From Cyrtodaria siliqua (taxonomy: Eukaryota; Mollusca; Bivalvia; Adapedonta; Hiatellidae): 64,000 bases of DNA. Location: positions 496,001 through 560,000 of the forward strand of contig JAWPHD010000095.1 of the NCBI GenBank assembly GCA_037043455.1, written 5' to 3'. This document shows, in pieces, positions 60,201 to 64,000 of the stretch. Position 1 is the first letter of the stretch. Each line of letters starts with the position of its first letter. The notes under the pieces are model-generated. The model worked only from the letters and a program-made list of their open reading frames with translations, did no database searches and had not been told where the DNA came from. A program made the position numbers and the translations under genes.

Positions 60201-63200
60201 TACCTAAATTATCTAAGGACGAACACGTTTGATGCTTGTCTTAAATCTTGTCTTGTCGTACTCTTAATGGTTTGTTCTCTTGTTGCTCTGGCTTCTGCCA
60301 AGTCATTGAGTACATGCTCTGTGGCTTTCCAGGCTTTTTTTTTTTTTATATTCATATTTATGATCATGTATGTGTTATACTTATATTGTCTATGCTTCAT
60401 TGTTTGTTAGAGTCTACAACCTGGCGCGGATGTCTTCATTTACACTGTCCCGTTTTAATTGGATGACAATAGGGTAAGAGTGAGGTTTGGTGCACACTAG
60501 AACCTGGTTTAAACCTCCAGCGGCCCGTATAGCCACTGACCTTTTCAAGGCGGTATCCCTATTGTCATCCCTTTTATGATCGTGATGCTGTGTCTTGTCT
60601 TTTAGTCATTTAGTCATCTATACAAGTGTTGTTTGTTGATATGCGTGCTTTTAGTTGACCTACTTTTAAGTGGTAAGCACTTAATATATAGAAACAAACT
60701 TACAGGAAAAATAGCAGTTCCAGAATACAGTCAACCAAACACACGCATCCAAAAACAAACACATATTACAAGGAAAAATAGAAGCAAGAATATCAAAACC
60801 ACAAACATGGGTTGACAATTGGGTTCCCGCATTGGAACGGTCAGTGGTAACAAGGTCGCTGGGGCTTTAAACCAGAATCTATAGTGCACCAAGCTTCACT
60901 CTTACCCTGTTGTCATAAAAAGTTAATGTGTAAATAAAAACATCCCTGCCCTTCTATATCCTCTAACAAAATATGCAGCATTTATAGGCAATTGAAGTAT
61001 AACATTAAGATGACCATGTATATATGAATATTATAAAAGGCCTAAAAGCCAATCAAGTATCCAATGTCAAGAGAGAAGTGTCAATTATTTCGGATGGCGG
61101 GAGGTATAGAGTACTGGCTCTACCCCAAAAAAATAGGGTGGTCCGCCTTTACCACAAACGAAATAGACGTCATATATTGCCTTACATGTGCTAAAATTGA
61201 CCTAAAACACCATTAAAAAACAACTATGATTGTCTAACACAGCCTTGAAAGTGGTGCACTGAGTGATAACCTGGGCAAAACATCATCCTCTGTGGTTCTC
61301 AGTGGGTGGAGCGGAAGTAAATGAGTACTCCCGAGTTCCAGAGATAAAACAGTAACGTAATGTAGGCGTCAAACACTAATTGCATTATTAGCTGCTTTAT
61401 CAGCAGGAACTAAATCAAATTTATTATGAAAGTATTGGACTTTCGATTTCAAATTAAGAAATGGAAATATATGTCTCGGAGGAAGTAAAGTGGGTCTGCA
61501 TGTTCTCTACGACACCATTTTATTCTAAACTTTTAAATGGATTGGGCGATCTGAGCACGACATGCCTTAAAATGAATCACTGAACGCAAGTTATAATTCG
61601 GACATTTAGAACACAAATGCCGAATACGTGTATCTATAATAGCAAAGTTACCACTGATGACATGAACAGCCGAAGCATAGCACCGTTTTGTAGTTGCACA
61701 TTCATATTCCCTGGAAAATTACTTCGTAACATCCCTTAGAATCACATATTGGTTCGGTATTTATGATTTTCTAAATCACCGAATTATTAATTAATATTTC
61801 ATTAGGCAATCTGTTTAATTAAATCTGTATTATTAATTTCGGTACCTATATCTATATAGCTGATGGTCGAATCTGCTTTGAAGATACAACTAGAAGAATC
61901 CTCATAAATATCCGAGGCAAGAATTCTTATATCCACCAGGCACACGTTGGTCGTGTTGGTCAGCACAAGAGCGCGATGGAAATCACCTTCCCGTTCTGAA
62001 AGATGCAAAACAATATAATAAAAATATATTATACATACTAATAAGTGGTAGATATACGAAATTACAATATGGTTTTGTCACGTTTAAGAATATCTTCGCA
62101 TAGACTAGTAGTAAAATCTGGCAAATGGCAAAAGCCCATTTGTGTAACGAACGAAAAAGCACATTTTGTCAAGTCTTGTGAGACGAGTACGGTTTTGTCA
62201 TTGAATGTTAAACTGTTCAGGAGTTGCGTACTTCGTATATCAAAACATATTATTCGAAACATCCAAATTGGTTTACATTTTTGAAATTAAGGAAAAGTGA
62301 AAATGCTACTAAGATCAGAAAGTTTAGAGTAGTTTACAGCCATGTTTTACGAGCTTGAAATTGGCAGTAAATCAAGCGTAAAATCCCTCCACACGCCCAA
62401 TAGCCTTATGTACAGCTGTAGTATCTGTAAGCGCCGCATACAATTGCATAGCTGAAAAGATACTTCCATTCTAAAGAAAAGTTTATCATCTGAAAGTAAA
62501 CGTCATTGTCTATATTCCATATGTAGAAAATGGAAAATAATGCAAAAAACAAGAATATTAGTTGAAATAATTAAAGAAAACAATACACTTTCTGAGATAA
62601 AGTTTAAACCTGAGCACGTGACACCGTCGGAATTTAGTTGGTTCCCCTCTCTGCATACACATGTTGCACCATTTGTACCACTGACACACATATCATCACA
62701 TGCTTTCTGTTCACACAAATCTGTAACAGATATCACATTTATATACACAATCATTACGTGGGCCCGCCTTAATTCCATTGAGCAGGATTTTATAACAGAT
62801 ATTCCGAAATTAAAACACGTTTAAAAACATTTCAATATGCAAAACTCTTAAGCCGAAATTAAGGTTTTATTTCATACCTCAGCCAACCCTGTTTTCGCTT
62901 CTTGGAGAAGGGGTTGGATGGGGTATTAAAACTATTACTCGGACCACGTAATGATTATCAATATACAGATAAGTTGGATATCAGGTTTGTGTATTAGATT
63001 GTTATAATAAAAATACCTCGAATGATAATTATAAATCATAATTGTATAGTATTATAATATTATTTATAATTGTAAATACTGTTTAACACCTTTGACTTTG
63101 ATAGATAAATTAAGTATTGTTATAATGATCAGAATTATGCTGAATAATAATATGTGTTAATATTTACTTGTTTTGACAGGCTGTGTCTCAGAGCTGTACA

Positions 63201-63318
63201 TTGTGATACCTATAATTTTTCTGTTGCTTGCTGTAATGACAGACGCAAATGGTTCCCCATTCTGTTTGTTAAACATCTTAAGATGTCCATCGGCATAGTC
63301 TGTCAGACTGATAACATC
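30533..63318 (-). CDS. Gene B: YWTD-propeller/EGF receptor with tyrosine-rich tail (18 exons, partial 5')
   Basis: Large LDLR-related type membrane receptor, open at the 5' side beyond the window. Exons in transcript order: 63318-63168, 62720-62610, 61995-61846, 58942-58832, 53951-53795, 52783-52643, 50299-50188, 48918-48759, 48227-48108, 47002-46772, 46311-46119, 40155-40025, 38330-38251, 35231-35113, 34851-34720, 32443-32185, 31496-31271, 30940-30533. They sum to about 2.99 kb, roughly 1,000 residues. All junctions agree in phase except 40025/38330. Domains: propeller end, EGF, propeller, EGF, propeller, EGF, Thr-rich stalk, membrane helix, tail. YWTD propellers with EGF modules bind ligands and release them at low pH in known LDLR relatives. 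The tail's NPHY motif predicts clathrin-adaptor endocytosis, and its YxxP/YxxL motifs predict SH2 signalling (inference). LDLR class A cysteine repeats are absent from the visible part. Confidence 0.8.
31271..31496 (-). CDS. Gene B exon: juxtamembrane cytoplasmic tail with NPxY
   Basis: The acceptor TTTTAAAAG (phase 2) and donor TTGT|GTATGT (phase 0) bound 75 residues. It contains [10 protein letters not shown], an NPxY motif like the PTB-domain/endocytosis signal of LDLR-family tails. It also contains [11 protein letters not shown], which fits S-x-Y-x-x-I (ITIM-like). An acidic stretch [14 protein letters not shown] follows. Confidence 0.85.
31611..31662 (+). repeat. R1 repeat fragment
   Basis: TGTCAATAAATACTGAAAAT followed by GTGATCCCAAGGAAGCAAC, the R1 start, lies about 115 bases upstream of the exon at 31496. 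Confidence 0.6.
32185..32443 (-). CDS. Gene B exon: Thr-rich stalk and transmembrane helix
   Basis: The acceptor TTTTTTCTAG (phase 1) leads into about 55 residues dominated by Thr ([19 protein letters not shown]) and Ser/Ala. A hydrophobic segment follows ([20 protein letters not shown]), ending Val-Lys-Arg. The donor AAACG|GTAAGC leaves phase 2, the same as the gene A stalk exon. Confidence 0.88.
32598..32745 (+). repeat. R1 repeat copy
   Basis: AATACTGATAAAGGTGATCC, hairpin CAGACTCGG...GAGTCTG, and CACCTCTCACGCCCCCTAGC to GCTTAAGCGGTATTCTAC. It lies in the intron upstream of the stalk exon. Confidence 0.8.
32995..34320 (+). mobile_element. 3' region of the reverse-transcriptase element, split by a foldback transposon
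   Basis: 32995-33118 and 34043-34320 are two halves of the 3' part of the RT family also seen at 60105-60640. Landmarks are GACGTCTACCTAA, GTTTGATG, TCATTGAGTACTTC, GAGTGAGGTTTGGTGC, CCACTGATCGTTCCAAG. The foldback element at 33119-34042 interrupts it. Confidence 0.7.
33119..34042. mobile_element. Foldback DNA transposon, TIR CACACTGATCA, 5-bp target duplication TAAAT
   Basis: A 924-bp element with terminal inverted repeats of about 300 bp. The left end is CACACTGATCAACCGGCTGC and the right end is GCAGCCGGCTGATCAGTGTG. Arms share GAAGTGGATGGTGGGGTTAG, GGAAGCTTTCACTTT and ACGTTAGTGCGTATAGCACC. TAAAT occurs immediately on both sides (33114-33118 and 34043-34047). The uninterrupted sequence at 60245-60275 (CTTAATGG) confirms the empty site. 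No transposase, so it is non-autonomous. Confidence 0.9.
34720..34851 (-). CDS. Gene B EGF-like module 3
   Basis: Phase 1 in and out, with acceptor ACTTTTAAG and donor AAATG|GTAGTT. Six cysteines are present: [22 protein letters not shown] and KTC. The pattern is that of the EGF that closes each propeller in LDLR relatives. Confidence 0.85.
35113..35231 (-). CDS. Gene B exon: end of propeller 3
   Basis: The acceptor TTCGTTACAG (phase 2) and donor CCAA|GTAAGT (phase 1) bound 39 residues. These include [13 protein letters not shown] and [13 protein letters not shown], the final strands before the EGF. It joins in frame to the exon at 38251-38330. Confidence 0.8.
35463..35645. repeat. ACT/ACC trinucleotide array
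   Basis: (ACT)n and (ACC)n blocks in the intron about 230 bases upstream of the exon at 35231. Long Val or Thr open frames here are artefacts. Confidence 0.95.
36858..36900. repeat. (TA)n microsatellite
   Basis: About 21 TA dinucleotides. Confidence 0.95.
37676..38232. repeat. Higher-order ACT/ACC/AGC array
   Basis: Blocks of (ACT)n, CTTCTTCTACTACT, (ACC)3-4, then AGCACCACCAGCACCAGCAC recur about seven times with a period of roughly 60-80 bp. On the transcribed - strand it reads GGT/GCT/AGT. It begins about 18 bases inside the intron after the exon at 38251-38330. Confidence 0.95.
38251..38330 (-). CDS. Gene B exon: propeller 3 strand (YTAWNRQ)
   Basis: The frame [11 protein letters not shown]...[10 protein letters not shown] matches a propeller strand like YLVVTENLR in the exon at 48918-48759. 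The donor GACA|GTAAGA (phase 2) fits the next exon. The acceptor GTGCGCAG gives phase 0, which does not match the phase-1 donor at 40025. An alternative acceptor GGATATAG inside the exon would restore phase but drop about 14 residues. Downstream, the intron starts almost at once with the ACT array. Confidence 0.65.
38458..38698. repeat. Tandem repeat of TCTAACGGATATACCGCAT
   Basis: The unit ATCTAACGGATATACCGCAT occurs about nine times, with an interspersed CTTCATGCTGCATGCAAA block forming a higher-order unit. Confidence 0.9.
39093..39240 (+). repeat. R1 repeat copy
   Basis: AATACTGACAAGGGGATCC to CGGCTTAAGCGGTATTCTG. It directly abuts the - strand RT-element end that begins at 39241. Confidence 0.8.
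39241..39860 (-). mobile_element. RT-element 3' region only
   Basis: Nearly identical to 43490-44045: AAAGATCGGACAGGGAAAGT, GGGCTACCGCCTTGGAACGG, ATGAAGGTACTC, CCTGTCCGGTCATCG. No RT coding sequence remains. Confidence 0.75.
39880..40008 (+). repeat. R1 head-to-tail fragment next to a splice donor
   Basis: R1 end (CGCCACACATAACTTAACA, CGCTAGTGTGAATGTC) joined to the R1 start (CAAAAAAGGGAATCTCTTGG). It ends about 16 bases from the gene B exon at 40025. Confidence 0.7.
40025..40155 (-). CDS. Gene B exon: propeller 3 blade
   Basis: The acceptor TTCTATTTAG (phase 2) is followed by [22 protein letters not shown] and [10 protein letters not shown], a textbook YWTD blade (F-W-S-D, then N-G-L-A-I-D). 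The donor CCAAG|GTAGGA leaves phase 1. An R1 repeat fragment begins about 16 bases into the intron. Confidence 0.85.
40955..42110 (+). pseudogene. RT-element remnant with inverted ends
   Basis: 41405-41625 encodes the C-terminal part of the RT family ([44 protein letters not shown]) with an in-frame TGA. The right end (42023-42105, GCAGTACAGTGCGGACCTAC) recurs inverted at the left (40962-41000, GTAGGTCCGCACTATACC). Dead copy. Confidence 0.7.
42150..43320 (-). pseudogene. Reverse-transcriptase fragment, broken
   Basis: Pieces in different frames: [18 protein letters not shown] and [19 protein letters not shown] (RT motif near the N side), then [16 protein letters not shown] and [20 protein letters not shown]. 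Frameshifts and stops mean it cannot be functional. It matches the copies at 43490-45600 and 54785-56950. Confidence 0.75.
43490..45605 (-). pseudogene. Most complete reverse-transcriptase element, frameshifted and split by R1
   Basis: From 5' to 3': [54 protein letters not shown] (RT B region), [12 protein letters not shown] (YxDD catalytic box), then after the R1 insertion [52 protein letters not shown] and [15 protein letters not shown] roughly 0.55 kb 3' region follows (43490-44050). Frameshifts occur near 45360-45420 and elsewhere. The RT is of a type common in invertebrates; Penelope-like is my best guess, not certain. Confidence 0.75.
44612..44945 (-). repeat. R1 repeat inserted in the RT element
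   Basis: The same stretch of about 52 bp (TTAATTGTGTTAGTTGCTC and ATCACCTTTATCAGTACTTA) occurs at 44612-44660 and 44889-44938, one full period (about 278 bp) apart. It encloses the R1 body, so the element has terminal direct repeats. Confidence 0.75.
45740..45895. repeat. Palindrome
   Basis: AAGAATCTATCATGGGTATT at the left pairs with AATACCCATGACAGATTCTT-like sequence at the right, and GATAGGGAATTCCAACC pairs with GGTTGGAATTCCCTATC. The left part (TCTGATATGCAAGAAAAA..) is also directly duplicated at 45508-45572. Confidence 0.75.
46119..46311 (-). CDS. Gene B exon: propeller 3 blade
   Basis: The acceptor GTCTTACAG (phase 1) and donor GAGG|GTACGT (phase 2) bound the exon. It reads [15 protein letters not shown]...[13 protein letters not shown]...[12 protein letters not shown], a complete YWTD-type blade unit with the R-P-R-D-I-V-V-D-P signature. 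Confidence 0.85.
46772..47002 (-). CDS. Gene B exon: start of propeller 3
   Basis: The acceptor TTTATTTCTAG (phase 1) and donor ACGG|GTAAGT (phase 1) bound 76 residues with two blade motifs: [19 protein letters not shown] and [19 protein letters not shown]. It corresponds to two separate exons in propeller 2 (61995-61846 and 58942-58832), so an intron has been lost or gained between modules. Confidence 0.88.
47160..47280 (+). repeat. Terminal fragment of the RT element
   Basis: Shares TGCCATTGCGTTTGGGTGCTG and TTTCTATGG with the right ends at 42050 and 58670. Confidence 0.5.
47738..48090 (+). repeat. R1 repeat, 1.3 units, adjacent to EGF2 donor
   Basis: Starts TACTGAAAAAGGGGATCCC at 47741 and again TACTGAAAAGGGGATTCC at 48020, a period of about 279 bp. 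The second partial unit ends about 18 bases before the EGF exon at 48108. Confidence 0.85.
48108..48227 (-). CDS. Gene B EGF-like module 2
   Basis: The acceptor GTAAATTAG and donor TCGT|GTAAGT are both phase 1. Cysteines occur in [22 protein letters not shown] and [15 protein letters not shown] is the usual EGF/cEGF ending. An R1 copy lies within about 20 bases downstream of the donor. Confidence 0.87.
48759..48918 (-). CDS. Gene B exon: end of propeller 2
   Basis: The acceptor TTACATATAG (phase 0) and donor AAAAG|GTAATA (phase 1) bound [16 protein letters not shown]...[13 protein letters not shown], the closing strands of the propeller. Confidence 0.82.
49220..49610 (+). mobile_element. RT-element 3' region
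   Basis: GTGAGGTTTGGTGCACAC, CTGACCGTTCCAAGG, TGTTTGTGGTTGACTGTC; the reverse complement of the 39241 and 43490 regions. Confidence 0.7.
49902..50145 (+). mobile_element. 5'-truncated SINE with target duplication
   Basis: Begins at GTTCCGTCGGTGTGTTC, lacking the tRNA head, and ends CATTCAATTCAA. TTATGATAGAAC flanks it at about 49890-49901 and 50145-50156. It lies in the gene B intron beside the exon at 50188. Confidence 0.85.
50188..50299 (-). CDS. Gene B exon: propeller 2 blade
   Basis: The acceptor ATATTTGCAG (phase 2) and donor ATCAG|GTATTA (phase 0) bound [18 protein letters not shown] and [10 protein letters not shown], with a Y-W-M-D variant of YWTD and the L-D-G-S-G turn. Confidence 0.86.
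50490..51990 (-). pseudogene. Reverse-transcriptase element remnant
   Basis: The coding pieces are degraded: [17 protein letters not shown] and [14 protein letters not shown] at 51705-51983, and [18 protein letters not shown] at 51252-51545. Its 3' region lies at 50490-51240. Stops and frameshifts throughout. Confidence 0.7.
52643..52783 (-). CDS. Gene B exon: propeller 2 blade
   Basis: The acceptor TTCTATGCAG (phase 2) and donor AATGT|GTATGT (phase 2) bound [28 protein letters not shown] and LSIDSSNNV. This is a W-I-S variant blade with the D-M-D-G-T-G turn. Read past the donor, the frame stops within about 20 codons. Confidence 0.85.
53490..53650 (-). mobile_element. Short RT-element 3' fragment
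   Basis: AAAGATCGGACAGGGAAAGT, AAACACGCAAACAGACAAAC, AAAAGGGTTGACAATA. Confidence 0.7.
53795..53951 (-). CDS. Gene B exon: propeller 2 blade
   Basis: The acceptor CTTACGTTTAG (phase 1) and donor GATAG|GTAATG (phase 2) bound [19 protein letters not shown], a canonical L-A-x-D-W...Y-W-T blade, and [10 protein letters not shown]. The ACT array ends about 35 bases upstream of the acceptor. Confidence 0.87.
53990..54485. repeat. ACT/ACC trinucleotide array
   Basis: Long (ACT)n and (ACC)n blocks with interruptions (ATGACGAAGACGACG, TGCTGCTGCTGC). It ends about 35 bases from the gene B exon at 53951. The Ser- and Val-rich frames are artefacts. Confidence 0.95.
54785..56950 (-). pseudogene. Reverse-transcriptase element, split by a roughly 0.5 kb insertion
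   Basis: Coding pieces on the - strand: [10 protein letters not shown] (56640-56740), [12 protein letters not shown] (about 56060-56110), [15 protein letters not shown] and [14 protein letters not shown] (55772-56047), [20 protein letters not shown] and [10 protein letters not shown] (55283-55540). The 3' end at 54785 carries GTCCGCACTGTACTAC. Sequence between about 56125 and 56640 is an insertion with a palindrome at one end. Confidence 0.75.
56454..56640. mobile_element. Hairpin MITE
   Basis: Outer arms AGAGTAACGTGTTTTGGA and GAACACGTTACTCT; inner arms GTAGGTAAATGCCAGATCAC and GTGATCTGGCATTTACCTAC, turning at GGCTCCGGCTCC. The left inner arm is partly duplicated (56491-56520). Confidence 0.8.
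57062..57312. repeat. ACC/ACT trinucleotide array
   Basis: (ACC)n then (ACT)n with ATT interruptions, in the gene B intron. Confidence 0.95.
57840..58720 (+). pseudogene. RT-element remnant flanked by inverted ends
   Basis: TGAGATATAGGGTCCTATAG at 57839 is the reverse complement of CTATAAGACCCTATATCTCA at 58697-58716. About 85 bp match on each side. The RT C-terminal coding lies inside (58027-58230: [35 protein letters not shown]). It shows the same layout as 40955-42110. Confidence 0.75.
58832..58942 (-). CDS. Gene B exon: propeller 2 blade, short
   Basis: This exon is too short to show as a Met-started frame. The acceptor TTTATACAG and donor AACAG|GTTAAT are both phase 1. It reads [20 protein letters not shown]...ILSAESTIT and joins in frame with neighbours on both sides, giving [25 protein letters not shown] occupies the place of YWTD. 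Confidence 0.78.
59083..59420 (+). repeat. Two tandem copies of an R1-related repeat
   Basis: GGAAATCGCCGAACACGATA / GGAAACGGCCGAGCACGACA, TTGCAGTCTCGGTTTGATTG, then CGCTCACGCCCTCTAGC..GGGTTGAGCAGAAC, about 198 bases apart. Same hairpin and tail logic as R1 but a diverged subfamily. Confidence 0.7.
60105..61080. mobile_element. Two RT-element 3' regions in inverted orientation
   Basis: 60105-60640 runs + (GTCTACCTAAATTATC, GAGTGAGGTTTGGTGCACAC, CACTGACCTTTTCAAGG). 60640-61080 runs - (GGGTTGACAATTGGGTTCCC, GGTCAGTGGTAACAAGG). They face each other head to head inside the gene B intron. Confidence 0.65.
61090..61840. other. Intron of gene B, no exon seen
   Basis: No exon-like frame or repeat family recognised between the RT fragments and the exon at 61846. 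Confidence 0.4.
61846..61995 (-). CDS. Gene B exon: start of propeller 2
   Basis: The acceptor CATCTTTCAG and donor ATATAG|GTACCG are both phase 1. It reads [19 protein letters not shown], the first propeller strand after the EGF, and [11 protein letters not shown] pair of cysteines is present that propeller 3 lacks. Confidence 0.82.
62610..62720 (-). CDS. Gene B EGF-like module 1
   Basis: The acceptor ATCTGTTACAG and donor CTCAG|GTTTAA are both phase 1. It has [28 protein letters not shown] and GVTC: six cysteines with 12 residues between the fifth and sixth. It is the closest relative of the gene A EGF exon. Confidence 0.87.
62751..62954. mobile_element. MITE with CATTACGTGG terminal inverted repeats
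   Basis: Begins TCATTACGTGGGCCCGCC and ends CGGACCACGTAATGA. The interior is shared with 21454-21735. It lies about 30 bases upstream of the EGF1 acceptor in gene B. Confidence 0.8.
63168..63318 (-). CDS. Gene B exon: end of propeller 1 (most 5' certain exon)
   Basis: The acceptor CAACTCCTCAG (phase 0) and donor AACAA|GTAAAT (phase 1) bound [20 protein letters not shown] and [15 protein letters not shown], matching the propeller-closing strands at 35113-35231 and 48759-48918. It joins the EGF exon as A|AT (Asn). Confidence 0.78.
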
Positions 63319-63391
63319 CTGAGGAGTTGTCAAAATATAAGGACATATGTATAACTCTCATTATCATAATATTGGAACTAAAAATTTGTGA

Positions 63392-63395
<4 letters not shown>

Positions 63396-63422
<27 letters not shown>

Positions 63423-63424
63423 CA
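63396..63424. repeat. (TATG)n microsatellite
   Basis: About seven TATG units. Confidence 0.9.
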
Positions 63425-63924
63425 CACATGCACATGCGCATGCGCGAGCAAGCGTGAATGCATATGTATCATCCACTTGCTGATCTAATAAACGTTTACC
63501 AAAGATTAACAAATTGCTAGATTTGCATAATTATTTTTGTTTTTAACATTTTATTTGAATATCAAGTGTACATACATGTATATACAGTACATATATGGAT
63601 ACATTATAGTCTACTTGTACCTAATGTGAAACTGGACTTATGTAATGTGCAGAATGGATTTACCTTCTTTCCGACTGTAAATTCAAACTTTAAAAATATT
63701 GTATCACAAACATTTTGCACTGCTTACATCACAACATATTTAGAACCACCTTGGTTTAATTGTATTTGATTTATGTAAGGGGTATAAGTGAGTGGATAAT
63801 ATTTCCATATCTCTGTAATTTTTCCCTTGTTCTATATAGTTATATAGACATATATTCATTTTGTAAGCATAAACAAACTTCCTATGGATGAGCAAACATC
63901 GTTACAAAATATAATCAATATCTG

Positions 63925-64000
63925 ATGAGGCTGGTGTGCCAAGAATAATGAACTCCGGTTTTAAGTCTATCAAAATATTGCAATTTTCAGGTAAATCACT
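63925..64000 (-). CDS. Possible further gene B exon running off the window
   Basis: On the - strand a frame open to the window edge reads LPENCNILIDLKPEFIILG and TPASSDID before a TT|GTAACG donor. It looks coding and sits where the preceding propeller exon should be. However, its phase (2) does not match the phase-0 acceptor at 63318. Confidence 0.25.

Overview
The window looks like a piece of a large, AT-rich, intron-rich, transposon-dense animal genome. Short phase-1 EGF exons, YWTD propeller exons split by kilobase introns, tRNA-headed SINEs, hairpin MITEs, decayed reverse-transcriptase copies and long trinucleotide arrays are all present, and no operon-like or bacterial organisation is. 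The combination suggests a mollusc, most likely a bivalve; this is inference from style of sequence, not from a database match.

Three protein genes can be supported. (A) On the + strand at 327-5171 is the 3' end of a single-pass receptor: an EGF module, a roughly 300-residue Ser/Thr/Pro mucin-like stalk, a transmembrane helix and a short cytoplasmic tail with no tyrosine. (B) On the - strand, running from at least 63318 down to 30533, is a paralogous but longer receptor of the LDLR-related (YWTD beta-propeller/EGF) type. I placed 18 exons by splice sites and reading phase: the end of one propeller, EGF, a complete propeller, EGF, a second propeller, EGF, a short Thr-rich stalk, a transmembrane helix and a roughly 210-residue cytoplasmic tail. 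That tail carries an NPxY motif and several YxxP/YxxL tyrosine motifs. All exon junctions keep phase except one (40025 to 38330), where a propeller exon appears to be missing or unrecognised. (C) Between them on the - strand (17626-21160) is a two-exon GNAT-type N-acetyltransferase with an extra C-terminal domain. Genes A and B are convergent, with C between their 3' ends.

The rest is mostly repeats. 5.6-7.0 kb holds a hairpin MITE and a foldback element built from short subrepeats. 7.8-10.3 kb has SINEs. 12.0-12.4 kb and 19.35-20.4 kb are minisatellites. 15.2-17.3 kb is a large inverted repeat with a later SINE insertion. 25.15-25.56 kb holds a miniature LTR-like element whose terminal repeats contain a tRNA-like sequence. 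27.9-28.4 kb is a TIR element. 33.1-34.0 kb is a clean foldback transposon with a 5-bp target duplication.

From 32 to 61 kb the introns of gene B are packed with fragments of one reverse-transcriptase family (often with inverted ends), a roughly 280-bp repeat with terminal direct repeats (called R1 here), and ACT/ACC arrays at 35.5, 37.7-38.2, 54.0-54.5 and 57.1-57.3 kb. Several of these lie within tens of bases of gene B splice sites. No rRNA gene, convincing functional tRNA gene or CRISPR array was seen.
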